Positions 1 through 8,925 of a stretch of DNA of 64,000 bases are shown in pieces; the stretch's first letter is position 1, and each line of letters starts with the position of its first letter. Both the position numbers and the translations under genes were made by a program. The DNA comes from Deltaproteobacteria bacterium (GTDB taxonomy: Bacteria; Desulfobacterota; Binatia; UBA1149; SPBQ01). The stretch lies in assembly GCA_029262375.1 (NCBI GenBank), contig JAJCZM010000007.1, positions 62,001 to 126,000 of the forward strand, written 5' to 3'. Below the pieces are notes generated by a model. The model was given only the letters and a program-made list of their open reading frames with translations, did no database searches and had not been told where the DNA came from.

Positions 1-753
1 TACTTCCGGCAACCCATGTCGGTCGACGACAAATCAGGCGGTTCGTCGTTCGACCCGGTCACACAGGCCGATCGTGAAATCGAGGCGCAGCTGCGATCCG
101 ATCTGTCCGAGCGTTATCCGGACCACGGTATCGTCGGTGAAGAAGAGGACGATCGCGCGGGCGACTCCGCATTCAAATGGATCATCGACCCCATCGACGG
201 GACACGCGCGTTCATGAGCGGCATGCCCGCCTGGGGCACACTGCTCGGCCTGACCCACGAGGGTCGCGCCATCCTCGGCTTGATGAACCAGCCGTATCTG
301 GAAGAAACATTTTTCGGCAATAGCGAAGAAGCCTGGCTCTTGCACGGCACCGAACTGACCCAACTTTCGACACGCACGACAGACTCGCTCGACGACTGCG
401 TGTTGTACTCGACGCACCCCGATCTGTTCACGCAAGATGTCGAGAAGAGGGCGTACGCGTCGGTTTCCGAGCGTGTAAAGCTCATGCGCTACGGCGGCGA
501 CTGCTACTCGTACTGCCTCGTCGCGCACGGTCAGGTCGATCTCGTGATCGAGGCCGGACTGAATCCCTACGACATCGTCCCGCTCATCCCCATCATCGAA
601 GGAGCCGGGGGCGTGGTCACCGACTGGCAGGGCGGCGATGCCCACGCGGGCGGTCGCATCATCGCCGCCGCCAACGAAGCGGTGCACGCAGCCGCGATAG
701 CCGTAATGGGCACGACGGTCACGACGGCCGCGATCGAATTGCAAGACTCATAG
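1..753 (+). CDS. Inositol-monophosphatase-family phosphatase, probably histidinol-phosphatase (5'-truncated)
   Basis: A metal-dependent phosphatase of the IMPase fold. The reading frame is open from base 1 to the first ATG at 16, and the residues before that ATG (YFRQP) fit the family's N-terminal helix, so the true start lies outside the window. Visible metal and substrate motifs are GEE near residue 41 of the ATG-numbered protein, DPIDGT near residue 57, and a C-terminal NPYDIVPLIPIIEGAGG block. The NPYD-VPLIPI form is typical of HisN-type histidinol-phosphatases, which make histidinol in histidine synthesis, but inositol phosphate or PAP as substrate cannot be excluded. Two bases separate its stop from the sensor kinase start, so the two genes are probably cotranscribed. 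Confidence 0.82.
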   Translation, partial: YFRQPMSVDDKSGGSSFDPVTQADREIEAQLRSDLSERYPDHGIVGEEEDDRAGDSAFKWIIDPIDGTRAFMSGMPAWGTLLGLTHEGRAILGLMNQPYLEETFFGNSEEAWLLHGTELTQLSTRTTDSLDDCVLYSTHPDLFTQDVEKRAYASVSERVKLMRYGGDCYSYCLVAHGQVDLVIEAGLNPYDIVPLIPIIEGAGGVVTDWQGGDAHAGGRIIAAANEAVHAAAIAVMGTTVTTAAIELQDS

Positions 754-755
754 CA

Positions 756-2489
756 ATGGCGGGCGTTCTCGAGACGCGACCTCAGCTGTCGCCACTGGCC
801 GACGACTCGCTTCAACGCAGCGAGCGCACCATCGCGGCCGGGCGAGTCATGCTCGCAGTCGCAGCGATCGTCATCACCCTGCTCAATCCGCGCGAGCCGA
901 TCCTCAGCACGACGGCGCTCTACATCGTCCTCGGCTCGTACATCGCCTACAGCCTATGGCTACTGTGGCTATTCACCTATCGGGCGGATCCGTCTGAGAA
1001 GTTCGCGAAACCGATCCTTGCGGCAGACATCGTATGGTCCACCGTCATCATCGGGGTAGGCGAAGGCGGAGCGAGCCCGTTCTTCCTCTTCTACTTCTTT
1101 GCACTGTGCAGTGCGGCAATCGGATTCGGACTCAAGACGACGATGCGCGTCGCCGCGTCCTCGGCCGTGTCCTACATCATTGGAGTCTTGATCGTACGTC
1201 GTTACGCCCTCGGGCCCGAGTTCTACCTTCATAGCGCGCACCTCATGCGGCCGATCTATCTGGTGCTGCTCGGCTATCTCGTCGGCGTGATCGGCGAGCA
1301 CGAACTGTCCGCGAAGCGGCGGCTCATCGAAATGATTTCGATGCAGCAGGAGGCCGACCGCACGCGCGGGACATCCTACGCGCTGGTGCGACTCTTTCGC
1401 CGCATTCTACGATTCTTCGACGCCGACTACGCACTGCTTCAACTGCGCCCCATCGACGCTCCTGCTCTCGACTGGGAAGGCGGACGCAGCAAAGACGGGC
1501 GCGTACCGGTTCTGCGCTCCGCGGAGCCGGGATCGTGGACCAATCTGTCGGCCGGCGATCTCTCGTACCGCGTGAGCCACGCCGTAGGGAACTGGGGCCG
1601 GACCGTCGAAAGCTTCCCTCCTTCCGGCGCGTTCCCGAGTACACTCACCGAAGCGCAGGAGCCTGGGTTTCTCGCACGATCTCGAAGTCGCTCGATCATT
1701 TCGGTTCCGCTCTCGTCGCAGGACGGCACGCGCGGGCGACTGTTGCTCGGTCGCCGCTCGCCTAACTTTTCGTACGACGACGTCTCGTTCTGCCGAACGC
1801 TGGCAGCACAGGCAGCAGTAGTCCTCGACAACATGATTCTTCAGTCGAAAGCGGAAGACCTGGCGGTCGCCGAAGAACGCGCGCGCATCGCTCGGGATGT
1901 ACACGATGGCTTCGTGCAGTCGCTCGCATCGATCGACGTCGGCATCGAAGTTTGCCGACGTACCGGGCGCCGCAATCCGGATGCGCTCTCTACCGAGCTG
2001 GCGTCTCTGCAACAGACGGTCAAACAGGGCTACCGTGAAGCGCGGCGCTACATGGACCTCCTACGTGACCAAACACCGCGCGGCCCTGCCGTATCCGAAG
2101 CGATTCGCGAGCTCGTGCGCGACTTCCGCGAACGTGAGGACCTCGACATCGCGCTAGAAACCGACACCACCGATCTCGAGGCGGCGCACGGAATAGGATT
2201 CGATATCTTGCAGATCGTACGCGAGGGCCTCACGAACATCGCGCGACACGCCCACGCCAGTAGGGCGTCGCTCACGGTCAACTTCGAGAACGACGAAGTC
2301 TCGCTGACACTTCGCGACAACGGCGCCGGCTTCCCGGCCGCGCCTACGAACGACGTCATGGAAGAGCTTCCGAGTGCAAGTGCCCCGTGGTCTATACGCG
2401 AGCGTGTCGAGGCACTTGGCGGTCGCCTTAGCATACGCAGCGGCAGCGGCCAGGGTTCGGAGCTTTCCGTTCGACTACCACTGCTGTAG
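756..2489 (+). CDS. NarL-type (HisKA_3) membrane sensor histidine kinase with GAF domain
   Basis: A 577-aa membrane sensor kinase. Residues about 25-180 carry several hydrophobic segments. A GAF-like region follows at about 205-365 (ending SVPLSSQDG...LLLGRR...AAQAAVVLDN). The dimerisation/phosphoacceptor helix holds ARIARDVHDGFVQSL with the phosphorylatable histidine at residue 383. The HATPase domain shows the N box REGLTNIARHAHAS, the G1 box DNGAGF and IRERVEALGG near the C terminus. These are hallmarks of the NarX/DesK/LiaS kinase class, which signals to LuxR/NarL-type response regulators. No response regulator lies next to it, so its partner is probably encoded elsewhere. The signal it senses is unknown. 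Confidence 0.9.
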   Translation: MAGVLETRPQLSPLADDSLQRSERTIAAGRVMLAVAAIVITLLNPREPILSTTALYIVLGSYIAYSLWLLWLFTYRADPSEKFAKPILAADIVWSTVIIGVGEGGASPFFLFYFFALCSAAIGFGLKTTMRVAASSAVSYIIGVLIVRRYALGPEFYLHSAHLMRPIYLVLLGYLVGVIGEHELSAKRRLIEMISMQQEADRTRGTSYALVRLFRRILRFFDADYALLQLRPIDAPALDWEGGRSKDGRVPVLRSAEPGSWTNLSAGDLSYRVSHAVGNWGRTVESFPPSGAFPSTLTEAQEPGFLARSRSRSIISVPLSSQDGTRGRLLLGRRSPNFSYDDVSFCRTLAAQAAVVLDNMILQSKAEDLAVAEERARIARDVHDGFVQSLASIDVGIEVCRRTGRRNPDALSTELASLQQTVKQGYREARRYMDLLRDQTPRGPAVSEAIRELVRDFREREDLDIALETDTTDLEAAHGIGFDILQIVREGLTNIARHAHASRASLTVNFENDEVSLTLRDNGAGFPAAPTNDVMEELPSASAPWSIRERVEALGGRLSIRSGSGQGSELSVRLPLL

Positions 2490-2654
2490 CCATCCACTTT
2501 TCTCAATCGGCACCGAATCCGGTTGCTATGCTTGATGCGTAACCGTTGATCTCCTCGCGGGTCGTGGCGCCCGTGGCATCCGTTGCTCTCATCGCGTCGG
2601 CTGTCACGTAACCGCTCGGCTGCGACGGAAGATCCGGCATCGGGGTCTAGCGAA

Positions 2655-3776
2655 ATGTCAAAATATGCATCCGCCGTCGTGGCGAACGCGTTGGTGTTGA
2701 TCGTTCTCGGCTGGTTCAGCCATCTGCATTCCAGCGACTCCGACATGTACTACCTGTCGGTTCAGGAAGACGCGCCGATGGAATGGGCAACGTGCGCGGC
2801 GTTCTTCCTGGCGGCGCTCGTCCACTGGTTTGAAGCGAATCGACTTCGCGGACATACACCGAGCCGTCTCTTCGCTATCGGTTTGGGATTGTTCTGTTTC
2901 ATCTTCGCGGGTGAGGAAATTTCCTGGTTCCAGCGCGTCGCGGGCTATCAGTCACCCGAGTACTTCCTCGCGAACAACTTTCAGCAGGAATTCAACTTCC
3001 ACAACGTGATGTCTACCGACCTTCGGAAGCTGACGTTGCAAGCGATCATGTTCGGCTACGGCGTCGCTCTATCGCTGCTCTTCGTATTCAGAGTCCCGCG
3101 TGAACTCGGCGCCAAGATCGGCATCATCGCACCTCCCGCGGTACTCGTGCCTTCCTTCGGTGCGGCCTTCTGGCTGTACAACACGTACCCCTGGTCTTAC
3201 TGCGGCGAGGTCTCCGAGATGATGCTCGGTCTGTGCTTCTTGTTCGCCCCTATCCTTCGACTGATGGCCTCGAGCGAAGGCCTGCCGGTCTTCCAACGTC
3301 GCTGGGTCGGACCTTTCTTCGTCGCCGACGCGTGGGTCCTTTCCTTTGCCTTAGGGGTAACCGCGAGTGCGACAATGCTCGACCCCACCGCGCAGAACCC
3401 GTTCGCTCAGCAGATCGCTGCGATCGAAATTGCCGCACTGGAAACCGACTTCAAGAATCTCATCTTCGACGAGACGCGCCCGAGCTGGACCAGAAAGTCG
3501 ACCCACTCGCGCCTGTTCACGATCGTCAACGAGAAACGCGTCAAGCCTCTGAAGAAAGGCGAGTTCGTCGATGCGGCAACGGCCATCGGTGAAGACGACC
3601 GCGCTCGATTCTTCATCGACCCCTGGAAGAGCCCCTACTGGGCGCGACTGCGAAAACGCGACGACGAGATGGTCATCACACTCTACTCTTTCGGGCCGAA
3701 CCGCCGACGCGACTCCACCCGCGGCGAGCTGCGCGGCGACGACATCGGCAAGATCATCCGAATCGACACGAACTAG
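2655..3776 (+). CDS. Uncharacterised polytopic membrane protein
   Basis: A 373-aa protein from the ATG at 2655; an upstream TTG at 2583 would add 24 polar residues without improving the first membrane helix, so it is not preferred. About six or seven hydrophobic segments occupy residues 5-235. The C-terminal 130 residues are soluble and charged. A conserved-looking stretch, GEEISWFQR followed by NNFQQEFNFHN, lies between membrane helices and resembles a motif in other uncharacterised bacterial membrane proteins, but I cannot assign a function. The gene is convergent with the P450 gene; their 3' ends overlap by four bases. Confidence 0.75.
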   Translation: MSKYASAVVANALVLIVLGWFSHLHSSDSDMYYLSVQEDAPMEWATCAAFFLAALVHWFEANRLRGHTPSRLFAIGLGLFCFIFAGEEISWFQRVAGYQSPEYFLANNFQQEFNFHNVMSTDLRKLTLQAIMFGYGVALSLLFVFRVPRELGAKIGIIAPPAVLVPSFGAAFWLYNTYPWSYCGEVSEMMLGLCFLFAPILRLMASSEGLPVFQRRWVGPFFVADAWVLSFALGVTASATMLDPTAQNPFAQQIAAIEIAALETDFKNLIFDETRPSWTRKSTHSRLFTIVNEKRVKPLKKGEFVDAATAIGEDDRARFFIDPWKSPYWARLRKRDDEMVITLYSFGPNRRRDSTRGELRGDDIGKIIRIDTN

Positions 3777-5524
3777 CCGGCGCGCAGACGATAGCGGATC
3801 GGTAGGTTCTTGATACCGCCGACGAACGAAGCCGTCGTATGCTTCTCGTCGCCGGCAAGTTCGATGAACTCCAAGCGCGGCAACAGCTCGTTGAAGAACG
3901 CGCGCATCTCCATGCGTGCCAGATGAGCCCCGAGACAGAAATGCACGCCGATGCCGAACGCCAAATGCTGGTCGGCGTTGTGGCGGCGAATGTCGAAGCG
4001 ATCCGGATCCTCGAACACAGTCTCGTCTCTGTTCGCCGATAGGTAAGACATCAGCAGACGGTCTCCGGCGGCGATCTTCTTGCCGCCGAGCACGTAATCC
4101 TCGGTCGCGTGCCGCATGAAATGGCGAACCGGCGTCACCCAGCGAATCATCTCGTCCACCGCGTTGTCCATCAGCGATGGATCCGCCTGCAGCGCAGCCA
4201 ATTGATCGGGATTCCACAGTAGTGCGCCAAGTCCGCCGGTGACCGAACTCGATGTCGTGTCGTGGCCGGCCGTAGCGATGATCATGTAGTAGCTGAGCTG
4301 CTCCATATCGCTCATCCGCTTGCCGTCGATCAGCGCGTTGGCGATGACCGTGGCGATATCGTCGGCGGGCTGCGCGCGGCGCGCCGCGGTCAATTTGTCA
4401 AAGTATTCTTTGAAGCCGAGAACGGCCGTAATGATCGCTTCGACGCGCTCCGCAGAAGCGAACTCTACGTCTTCATTTCCAAATAGCTGCTGGGTCAGCG
4501 AGAGCATCAACGGTTCGTCGCTTTCGGGAACGCCGAACAGACTCATGATCACGTGCAGCGGGTAGAACAGCCCGATGTCTCTCGCGAAGTCGCATTCGCC
4601 GTCGTATTCGAGCATGCGATCCACGAATCGTTTGGCCAGTTGGTCCACTCGCGTACCGACCGTCTTTTTCAGATTGCCCGGCTTGAACCAGTCGTTCGTC
4701 AGCCCTCGATAGGCGCGGTGCAACGGGTCGTCCATATGAACGAGCGATTCGATGACCAGGCCCTGCTCTTCCTGGCTCTGGTAGGCGGCGAGCGGGAAAA
4801 GTACGGAGCGCGAAGTGTTGAGAAACTTGTCGTGCTGCTTCTCTACTTCGCAGACATCGCGATGACGTGTCACCGCCCAGAAATCTCCGAACTCCGCGTT
4901 GCCGTCTACCTTGTGAACGGGATCATTGCGACGCAGTTCGGCGGCAATCCGCTGCCACTGGTCGAGGTCGGTGTACGCGGCGCCGTCCCAGAAAATACGT
5001 CCCGGCGGGTCGAGCTTGTTGCTCACGGTGGCGTCTGCAGCCGGCGCATCCAGATGTTGGTGCCCCGGCTGCTGATGCAGTTGTTCGTGCGAGGTGGCGG
5101 TTGCCGGTCGGGTGTCGTGTCCCGGGCCGACGGTCGCCAGCAGCAGTCCCACGTACTTCACGTTCGCACAGGCGTCAACACCGGCAATGTCGGACGACGC
5201 AGCGCCTGGAATGAGCATGCGCACCGGACCACCCTTACTATCGGGCAACGGCGCGTCGCCTTCGCGGTAGGTCAACAACGCAGCATCGAGCACGGCGTCC
5301 AGCGGAACGCACGCCGAGAAGCTACCGTCAGATGCTTCGACCGTCAGATGTGTCGCCTCGTCGTCGAGGCCGGCGACCGCGAGCGCGGCGCGCAGGCGCA
5401 CCGCGCCGCCGCTACGCCCGGGAACGAACTCGGATACGTCGGCCACCTGATCGCCAAGGCGAGCGAAGTCCGTGAACTCCAGTTCACAGGGATTCCCGAC
5501 CGCGCCTTCAATTCGTACTGTCAT
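3773..5524 (-). CDS. Cytochrome P450 with N-terminal sulfite-oxidase-fold (molybdopterin-binding-like) domain
   Basis: The P450 half (about residues 185-583) is complete. It has the I-helix ATAGHDTT, the K-helix EMIR (ExxR) and the heme loop FGIGVHFCLGAHLA with the thiolate ligand at Cys530. Ahead of it, residues 1-140 read like a minimal oxidoreductase molybdopterin-binding domain: G-AVGNP start, L-VEASDGSFSACVPLDAVLD, LLTYREGDAPLPDSKGGPVRMLIPG, then NVKYVGLL. The position where sulfite oxidases place the molybdenum-ligand cysteine reads PGRSGG, so the cofactor may be absent. A His/Gln-rich linker joins the halves. The start at 5524 is chosen because the domain homology begins there; an upstream ATG at 5611 would overlap the divergent gene. 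No ferredoxin or reductase is adjacent. Confidence 0.85.
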   Translation of the reverse strand: MTVRIEGAVGNPCELEFTDFARLGDQVADVSEFVPGRSGGAVRLRAALAVAGLDDEATHLTVEASDGSFSACVPLDAVLDAALLTYREGDAPLPDSKGGPVRMLIPGAASSDIAGVDACANVKYVGLLLATVGPGHDTRPATATSHEQLHQQPGHQHLDAPAADATVSNKLDPPGRIFWDGAAYTDLDQWQRIAAELRRNDPVHKVDGNAEFGDFWAVTRHRDVCEVEKQHDKFLNTSRSVLFPLAAYQSQEEQGLVIESLVHMDDPLHRAYRGLTNDWFKPGNLKKTVGTRVDQLAKRFVDRMLEYDGECDFARDIGLFYPLHVIMSLFGVPESDEPLMLSLTQQLFGNEDVEFASAERVEAIITAVLGFKEYFDKLTAARRAQPADDIATVIANALIDGKRMSDMEQLSYYMIIATAGHDTTSSSVTGGLGALLWNPDQLAALQADPSLMDNAVDEMIRWVTPVRHFMRHATEDYVLGGKKIAAGDRLLMSYLSANRDETVFEDPDRFDIRRHNADQHLAFGIGVHFCLGAHLARMEMRAFFNELLPRLEFIELAGDEKHTTASFVGGIKNLPIRYRLRAG

Positions 5525-5605
5525 CGCCAAGCCCATAGAGTCGTCGCGCATTGCGCCGGACACTCCGACAGACATTGCACCAAACATTACGCCGGGAGAC
5601 GCTTC

Positions 5606-5998
5606 ATGCAATCGACTTCAATACTCAATGGTTTCGCTGTGCTATTCTCGCTGCTCGCAATTTCGAATGCACTCAAGCCGCTGCAACTTACTGACGACAT
5701 AGGGTTCGTGCTATTCGGCCAACGTCTCGACGGCATGGCCAATACCGTGGCCGGACCAATCTTCGCGGTGATTTTGGCGATCTACGCGTTGGGCATATTC
5801 CGAATGAAGCGCTATGCGTTGCCGCTCGGTGTGGCCTACGCCACATACGTGCTGGCGAACCTCGTCATGTGGAATTTCCGAATGCCCCAGGGCGCCGAGA
5901 CGAGCATTGCCTTCGGTCTAGCCTATTCCGGTATCGCCATCGGCGTCTCGTCCGGGGCCGCCTACTTGCTGTGGAAGAACCAAGGCGCGCTGTCCTGA
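5606..5998 (+). CDS. Small membrane protein (four predicted helices)
   Basis: A 130-aa hydrophobic protein from the ATG at 5606, with a GGGAG ribosome-binding site about nine bases upstream that decides the start. Hydrophobic segments lie at about residues 5-25, 45-68, 73-92 and 100-122, with short polar loops. The frame stays open far upstream, but that part is antisense to the P450 gene and is not considered coding. It diverges from the P450 gene and their start regions are about 80 bases apart. No family was recognised. Confidence 0.7.
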   Translation: MQSTSILNGFAVLFSLLAISNALKPLQLTDDIGFVLFGQRLDGMANTVAGPIFAVILAIYALGIFRMKRYALPLGVAYATYVLANLVMWNFRMPQGAETSIAFGLAYSGIAIGVSSGAAYLLWKNQGALS

Positions 5999-6030
5999 CA
6001 CCGTCCAGACTCCGGTCGTACCCCGCCGTT

Positions 6031-6080
6031 GGCCCTGTCATGCCAGGGCCGGTCACTGTGACCGTTCCCCCCAAGACGGG
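6031..6080. terminator. Cluster of three short inverted repeats
   Basis: Just after the small membrane protein gene are GGCCCTG/CAGGGCC (6031-6050, 6-nt loop), GGTCAC/GTGACC (6051-6063) and CCCC/GGGG (about 6067-6080). Back-to-back stems could end transcription of the upstream gene. There is no T-tract, so intrinsic termination is uncertain. Confidence 0.35.
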
Positions 6081-6159
6081 GATAATCATCGGCCAGCGTA
6101 ATCGATACCGGCGCGTACACGAACGTAACGGGCAAAACCCACTTCCCAAACGGCCGCAC

Positions 6160-6173
6160 TTATTCAAGAATAA
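6160..6173. promoter_or_regulatory. AT-rich palindrome ahead of the metalloprotease gene
   Basis: TTATTCAAGAATAA is a perfect 6-bp inverted repeat with a 2-nt centre, in an AT-rich patch 24 bases before the ATG of the secreted protease. It could be an operator or overlap the promoter. No matching regulator was identified. Confidence 0.35.
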
Positions 6174-6197
6174 ACGGCTCTACCTACGGGAGAACCC

Positions 6198-7964
6198 ATG
6201 AAAACCCACGCGTTTCGATTATTGACCGTCACCCTTGCGGCCGCAGCAGTTCTCCTGCTATCGCCATCGACCCACGCCGTCGCTCAGGACGATCCGCTCG
6301 ACGATCACACGGCGGAGTACCACGCGGCCTTCTCGATCGAAGGTCAGACGTTCAAGACGTGGACGGACTACTACAATTCCGAGTTTTTCCAGAGCAGCGG
6401 CAAACGTTGCGGCAAGCCGGCCGCAACCACGCAGCTACGCACCGTGGATCCTTCGGACTGCACCTTCAGCTTTACGAATCCGTCGAGCGACTACGTTCCG
6501 GGCGACGCCTACCAGATTCCTGTCGTCGTCCACATCATCGAGCATTCCAACGGCGACGGGCAGATCTCCGACGCCCTGGTCAACAGCCAAATCGACGTAC
6601 TCAACGAGGACTTCCGCGCGCTCACGGGAACTCCCGGCTCACAGGGCTATGACGTCGCGATCGAGTTCGTTCTGGCCAGCACCGATCCAGGCGGCTCGCC
6701 GACTACGGGCATCACGCGAACGGTCAACGACAACTGGCACAACGATAGCGGCAACTACTGGGACACGTTGGCGTGGGACACCGCCAACTACATGAACATT
6801 TATACGAACACCGCCGGCGGCAACCTCGGGTACGTTCCCGACCTTCCGCAAGGCGGCGGGGCCGGCAACAACTCCGACCGTGTCGTCATCTTGTGGACGG
6901 CGTTCGGGCGCGATTCCTCCGGCGGACCACCCTACGATCAAGGCCGGACCGCGACGCACGAAGTCGGTCACTACCTCGGGCTCGAGCATACGTTCAACGG
7001 TGGTTGCGCCGCCGCCAGCTCGCCGGCCTGCTATTCGACCGGTGACCTCATCTGCGACACGAACAGTGAGTCGAATCCGACCTACGGGTGTCCGGCCAAC
7101 CCGCAGAGCTGTGGCACTCCCGATCCGAAAGAAAACTACATGGACTACAGCGACGACACCTGCATGGACCAGTTCACCATGGAACAGGGCCTTCGCATGC
7201 GCTGCAGCCTTCTCAACTACCGCGCCGACCTTTGGGACCTTGCCGTCCCGCCGGTCTGCGGTAACAACACCACTGAAAGCGGCGAACAGTGCGACGGCAC
7301 AGACGACACGGCCTGCCCCGGTTTGTGCCAAGTCGATTGCATGTGCCCGCCACCGGTGTGCGGCAACAACATCGTCGAGAGCGGTGAGCAGTGCGACGGC
7401 ACCGATCCGGGTAGCTGCCCGACGGGAACCTGCGACGCGGGCTGTGTCTGCCCGGCACCGGTCTGCGGCAACGACATCACCGAGGCCGGCGAAGATTGCG
7501 ACGGCACCGATGACGGTGCCTGTCCGGGCTTGTGCGACGGAAGCTGTGTCTGCCCGGTCGTTTGCAACATCGGCGATCTGACCATCATCAAGGCCAAGTC
7601 CGACGAGAAGAGGTTCTCGTGGAAGGCGGAACTCGACAATTCGTCGGGCACGTACACCGGAGCCGATCCTCGCAACGAATTCATCTTCTTCGTCGACGAG
7701 AACGGCGACACGGTAACGGTGGATATCCCCGCCCTCGACATCGGTTGGGATCGATCCAAACCCGAGAAGGGCAAGTACAAGTGGAAGGGCCTGATCGACG
7801 GCATCAAGCTCGTCAAGCTCACCGACAAGACGCTCAAGAAGGGAATCTGGAAAGTGCGCGTTGTCGGTAAGGAAGTGCCCGGTGCCGAGTTGATCGACAT
7901 CATCACGCAGTTCGCCGACGTTCAAATGACAATGGACGGCACCTGCGGCGGCGGCGTCTATTAG
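6198..7964 (+). CDS. Secreted pappalysin-like (M43) zinc metalloprotease with Cys-rich repeats
   Basis: A 588-aa exported protease. A signal peptide (residues 1 to about 29, ending HAVAQ) precedes a catalytic domain with the metzincin zinc motif HEVGHYLGLEH (His254, Glu255, His258, His264) and the downstream Met-turn NYMDYSDD followed by C-MDQFTMEQ, as in M43 cytophagalysin/pappalysin enzymes. Residues about 350-455 contain three Cys-rich modules (VCGNN-ESGEQCDGTD-CPG-C pattern) like those in myxobacterial and related secreted proteins. The last 130 residues form a lysine-rich beta-type domain of unknown role. A GGGAG site six bases upstream supports the start. It probably degrades extracellular protein; the substrate is unknown. 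Confidence 0.9.
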   Translation: MKTHAFRLLTVTLAAAAVLLLSPSTHAVAQDDPLDDHTAEYHAAFSIEGQTFKTWTDYYNSEFFQSSGKRCGKPAATTQLRTVDPSDCTFSFTNPSSDYVPGDAYQIPVVVHIIEHSNGDGQISDALVNSQIDVLNEDFRALTGTPGSQGYDVAIEFVLASTDPGGSPTTGITRTVNDNWHNDSGNYWDTLAWDTANYMNIYTNTAGGNLGYVPDLPQGGGAGNNSDRVVILWTAFGRDSSGGPPYDQGRTATHEVGHYLGLEHTFNGGCAAASSPACYSTGDLICDTNSESNPTYGCPANPQSCGTPDPKENYMDYSDDTCMDQFTMEQGLRMRCSLLNYRADLWDLAVPPVCGNNTTESGEQCDGTDDTACPGLCQVDCMCPPPVCGNNIVESGEQCDGTDPGSCPTGTCDAGCVCPAPVCGNDITEAGEDCDGTDDGACPGLCDGSCVCPVVCNIGDLTIIKAKSDEKRFSWKAELDNSSGTYTGADPRNEFIFFVDENGDTVTVDIPALDIGWDRSKPEKGKYKWKGLIDGIKLVKLTDKTLKKGIWKVRVVGKEVPGAELIDIITQFADVQMTMDGTCGGGVY

Positions 7965-7967
7965 AGC

Positions 7968-8071
7968 GGATTCGTCTCGACGAATCCTTTGGTGCGGATT
8001 CGTCGAGACGAATCCTTTGGTGGGGATTCCTCGGGGCGAATCCTTTAGCGAGAATCCGGCGCTCAGGATCC
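7968..8071. repeat. Four tandem 28-bp units, each with a palindromic core
   Basis: Units begin at 7968, 7996, 8024 and 8052. Each is a 20-bp core plus an 8-bp spacer starting TTTGGTG or a degenerate form. The core of unit 1 is GGATTCGTCTCGACGAATCC (9-bp stem, 2-nt loop); unit 2 is its exact reverse complement. Units 3 and 4 are degenerate. The array starts three bases after the protease stop codon and ends 41 bases before tesB. It may terminate transcription, stabilise mRNA or bind a protein. Confidence 0.85.
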
Positions 8072-8112
8072 TTCTTTGCGTTTGTTGATTCAGGGGTGCC
8101 CCGTTACGGTCT

Positions 8113-8925
8113 GTGGCCGTGAAGCAGGCACCTCTGGATCTAACGAACGTATTCAACCTCGAACATCACGGAACCGACACCTACGTCGGTGACAGCCCGG
8201 AGTATTCCTGGGGCCGTATCTATGGCGGCCTCGTCGTCGCGCAGGCGCTGTGGGCGGCTACGCAGACGGTCGATCCTTCACACCTCGTTCACTCGCTGCA
8301 CGCCTATTTCATTCTCGGCGGCGAGATTCCCGAGCCGGTGCGCTACGAGGTCGATCGCGTACGCAACGGTCGTTCTTTCAGCACTCGACGCGTCGTCGCG
8401 CGTCAGAGCGGCGGCGCCATCCTGACTCTCGAGTGCTCCTTCCAAATCTCGGAGGGAGGCCCCGAAGCGCAGGCGGCCGAATTCCCCCGCGACCTTCCGA
8501 AACCCGACGAGGGCGCACTCGACGTTGACGCCGGTATCGAATGCACCAACGCAGCAGGCACTATGGATCCGCCGCGCTCCGCAGTCTGGGCGCGCTACCC
8601 GTCGCCTCTCGGTGACGACCCACGTCTCCATGCTTGCGCTCTTGCCTATTTGTCCGACTTGAACGCCACCGGTGCCGTCATGCGATGCCATCCCAATCCG
8701 ATGACCGGCGCCGATCTCGACGACGGCGGCGTAATGAGCGCGAGCCTGGACCATGCCTTGTGGTTTCACCGCCATGGCCGTGCCGACGACTGGACGCTGC
8801 TAGACCTCGCCGGAAGCAGCTTCGTAGGCAGCAGAGGGCTGGCAACCGGTCTGATGTTCGGGGCTGACGGCACACACGTCGCCACGATCGCACAAGACGT
8901 GCTGATCAGAGATCGACGCCGGTAG
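8113..8925 (+). CDS. tesB: Acyl-CoA thioesterase II (TesB-type double hotdog)
   Basis: A cytoplasmic thioesterase of 270 aa that hydrolyses acyl-CoA to free acid and CoA. The two hotdog repeats are visible: IYGGLVVAQAL and LHAYFILGGE in the first, SLDHALWFHR and LLDLAGSSFVGSRGLATGL then VATIAQDVLIR in the second. The Asp, Ser/Thr and Gln of the TesB triad have plausible counterparts in the second repeat. The start is a GTG at 8113; a second in-frame GTG at 8119 is possible. The gene converges on truD and the 3' ends overlap by 20 bases. In this context it would tune acyl-CoA pools. Confidence 0.9.
   Translation: MAVKQAPLDLTNVFNLEHHGTDTYVGDSPEYSWGRIYGGLVVAQALWAATQTVDPSHLVHSLHAYFILGGEIPEPVRYEVDRVRNGRSFSTRRVVARQSGGAILTLECSFQISEGGPEAQAAEFPRDLPKPDEGALDVDAGIECTNAAGTMDPPRSAVWARYPSPLGDDPRLHACALAYLSDLNATGAVMRCHPNPMTGADLDDGGVMSASLDHALWFHRHGRADDWTLLDLAGSSFVGSRGLATGLMFGADGTHVATIAQDVLIRDRRR

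Noticed and set aside
4553..5605. Upstream extension of the small membrane protein frame
   Set aside because: It is antisense to the P450 gene and has no domain; the ATG at 5606 has a proper ribosome-binding site.
7968..8071. CRISPR-like array
   Set aside because: Spacers are only about 8 bp and nearly identical, the repeat is itself palindromic and degenerates along the array, and no cas gene is near.
6639..8156. 505-codon minus-strand frame across the metalloprotease gene
   Set aside because: Antisense shadow of a gene with a full zinc-protease signature; no recognisable motifs.
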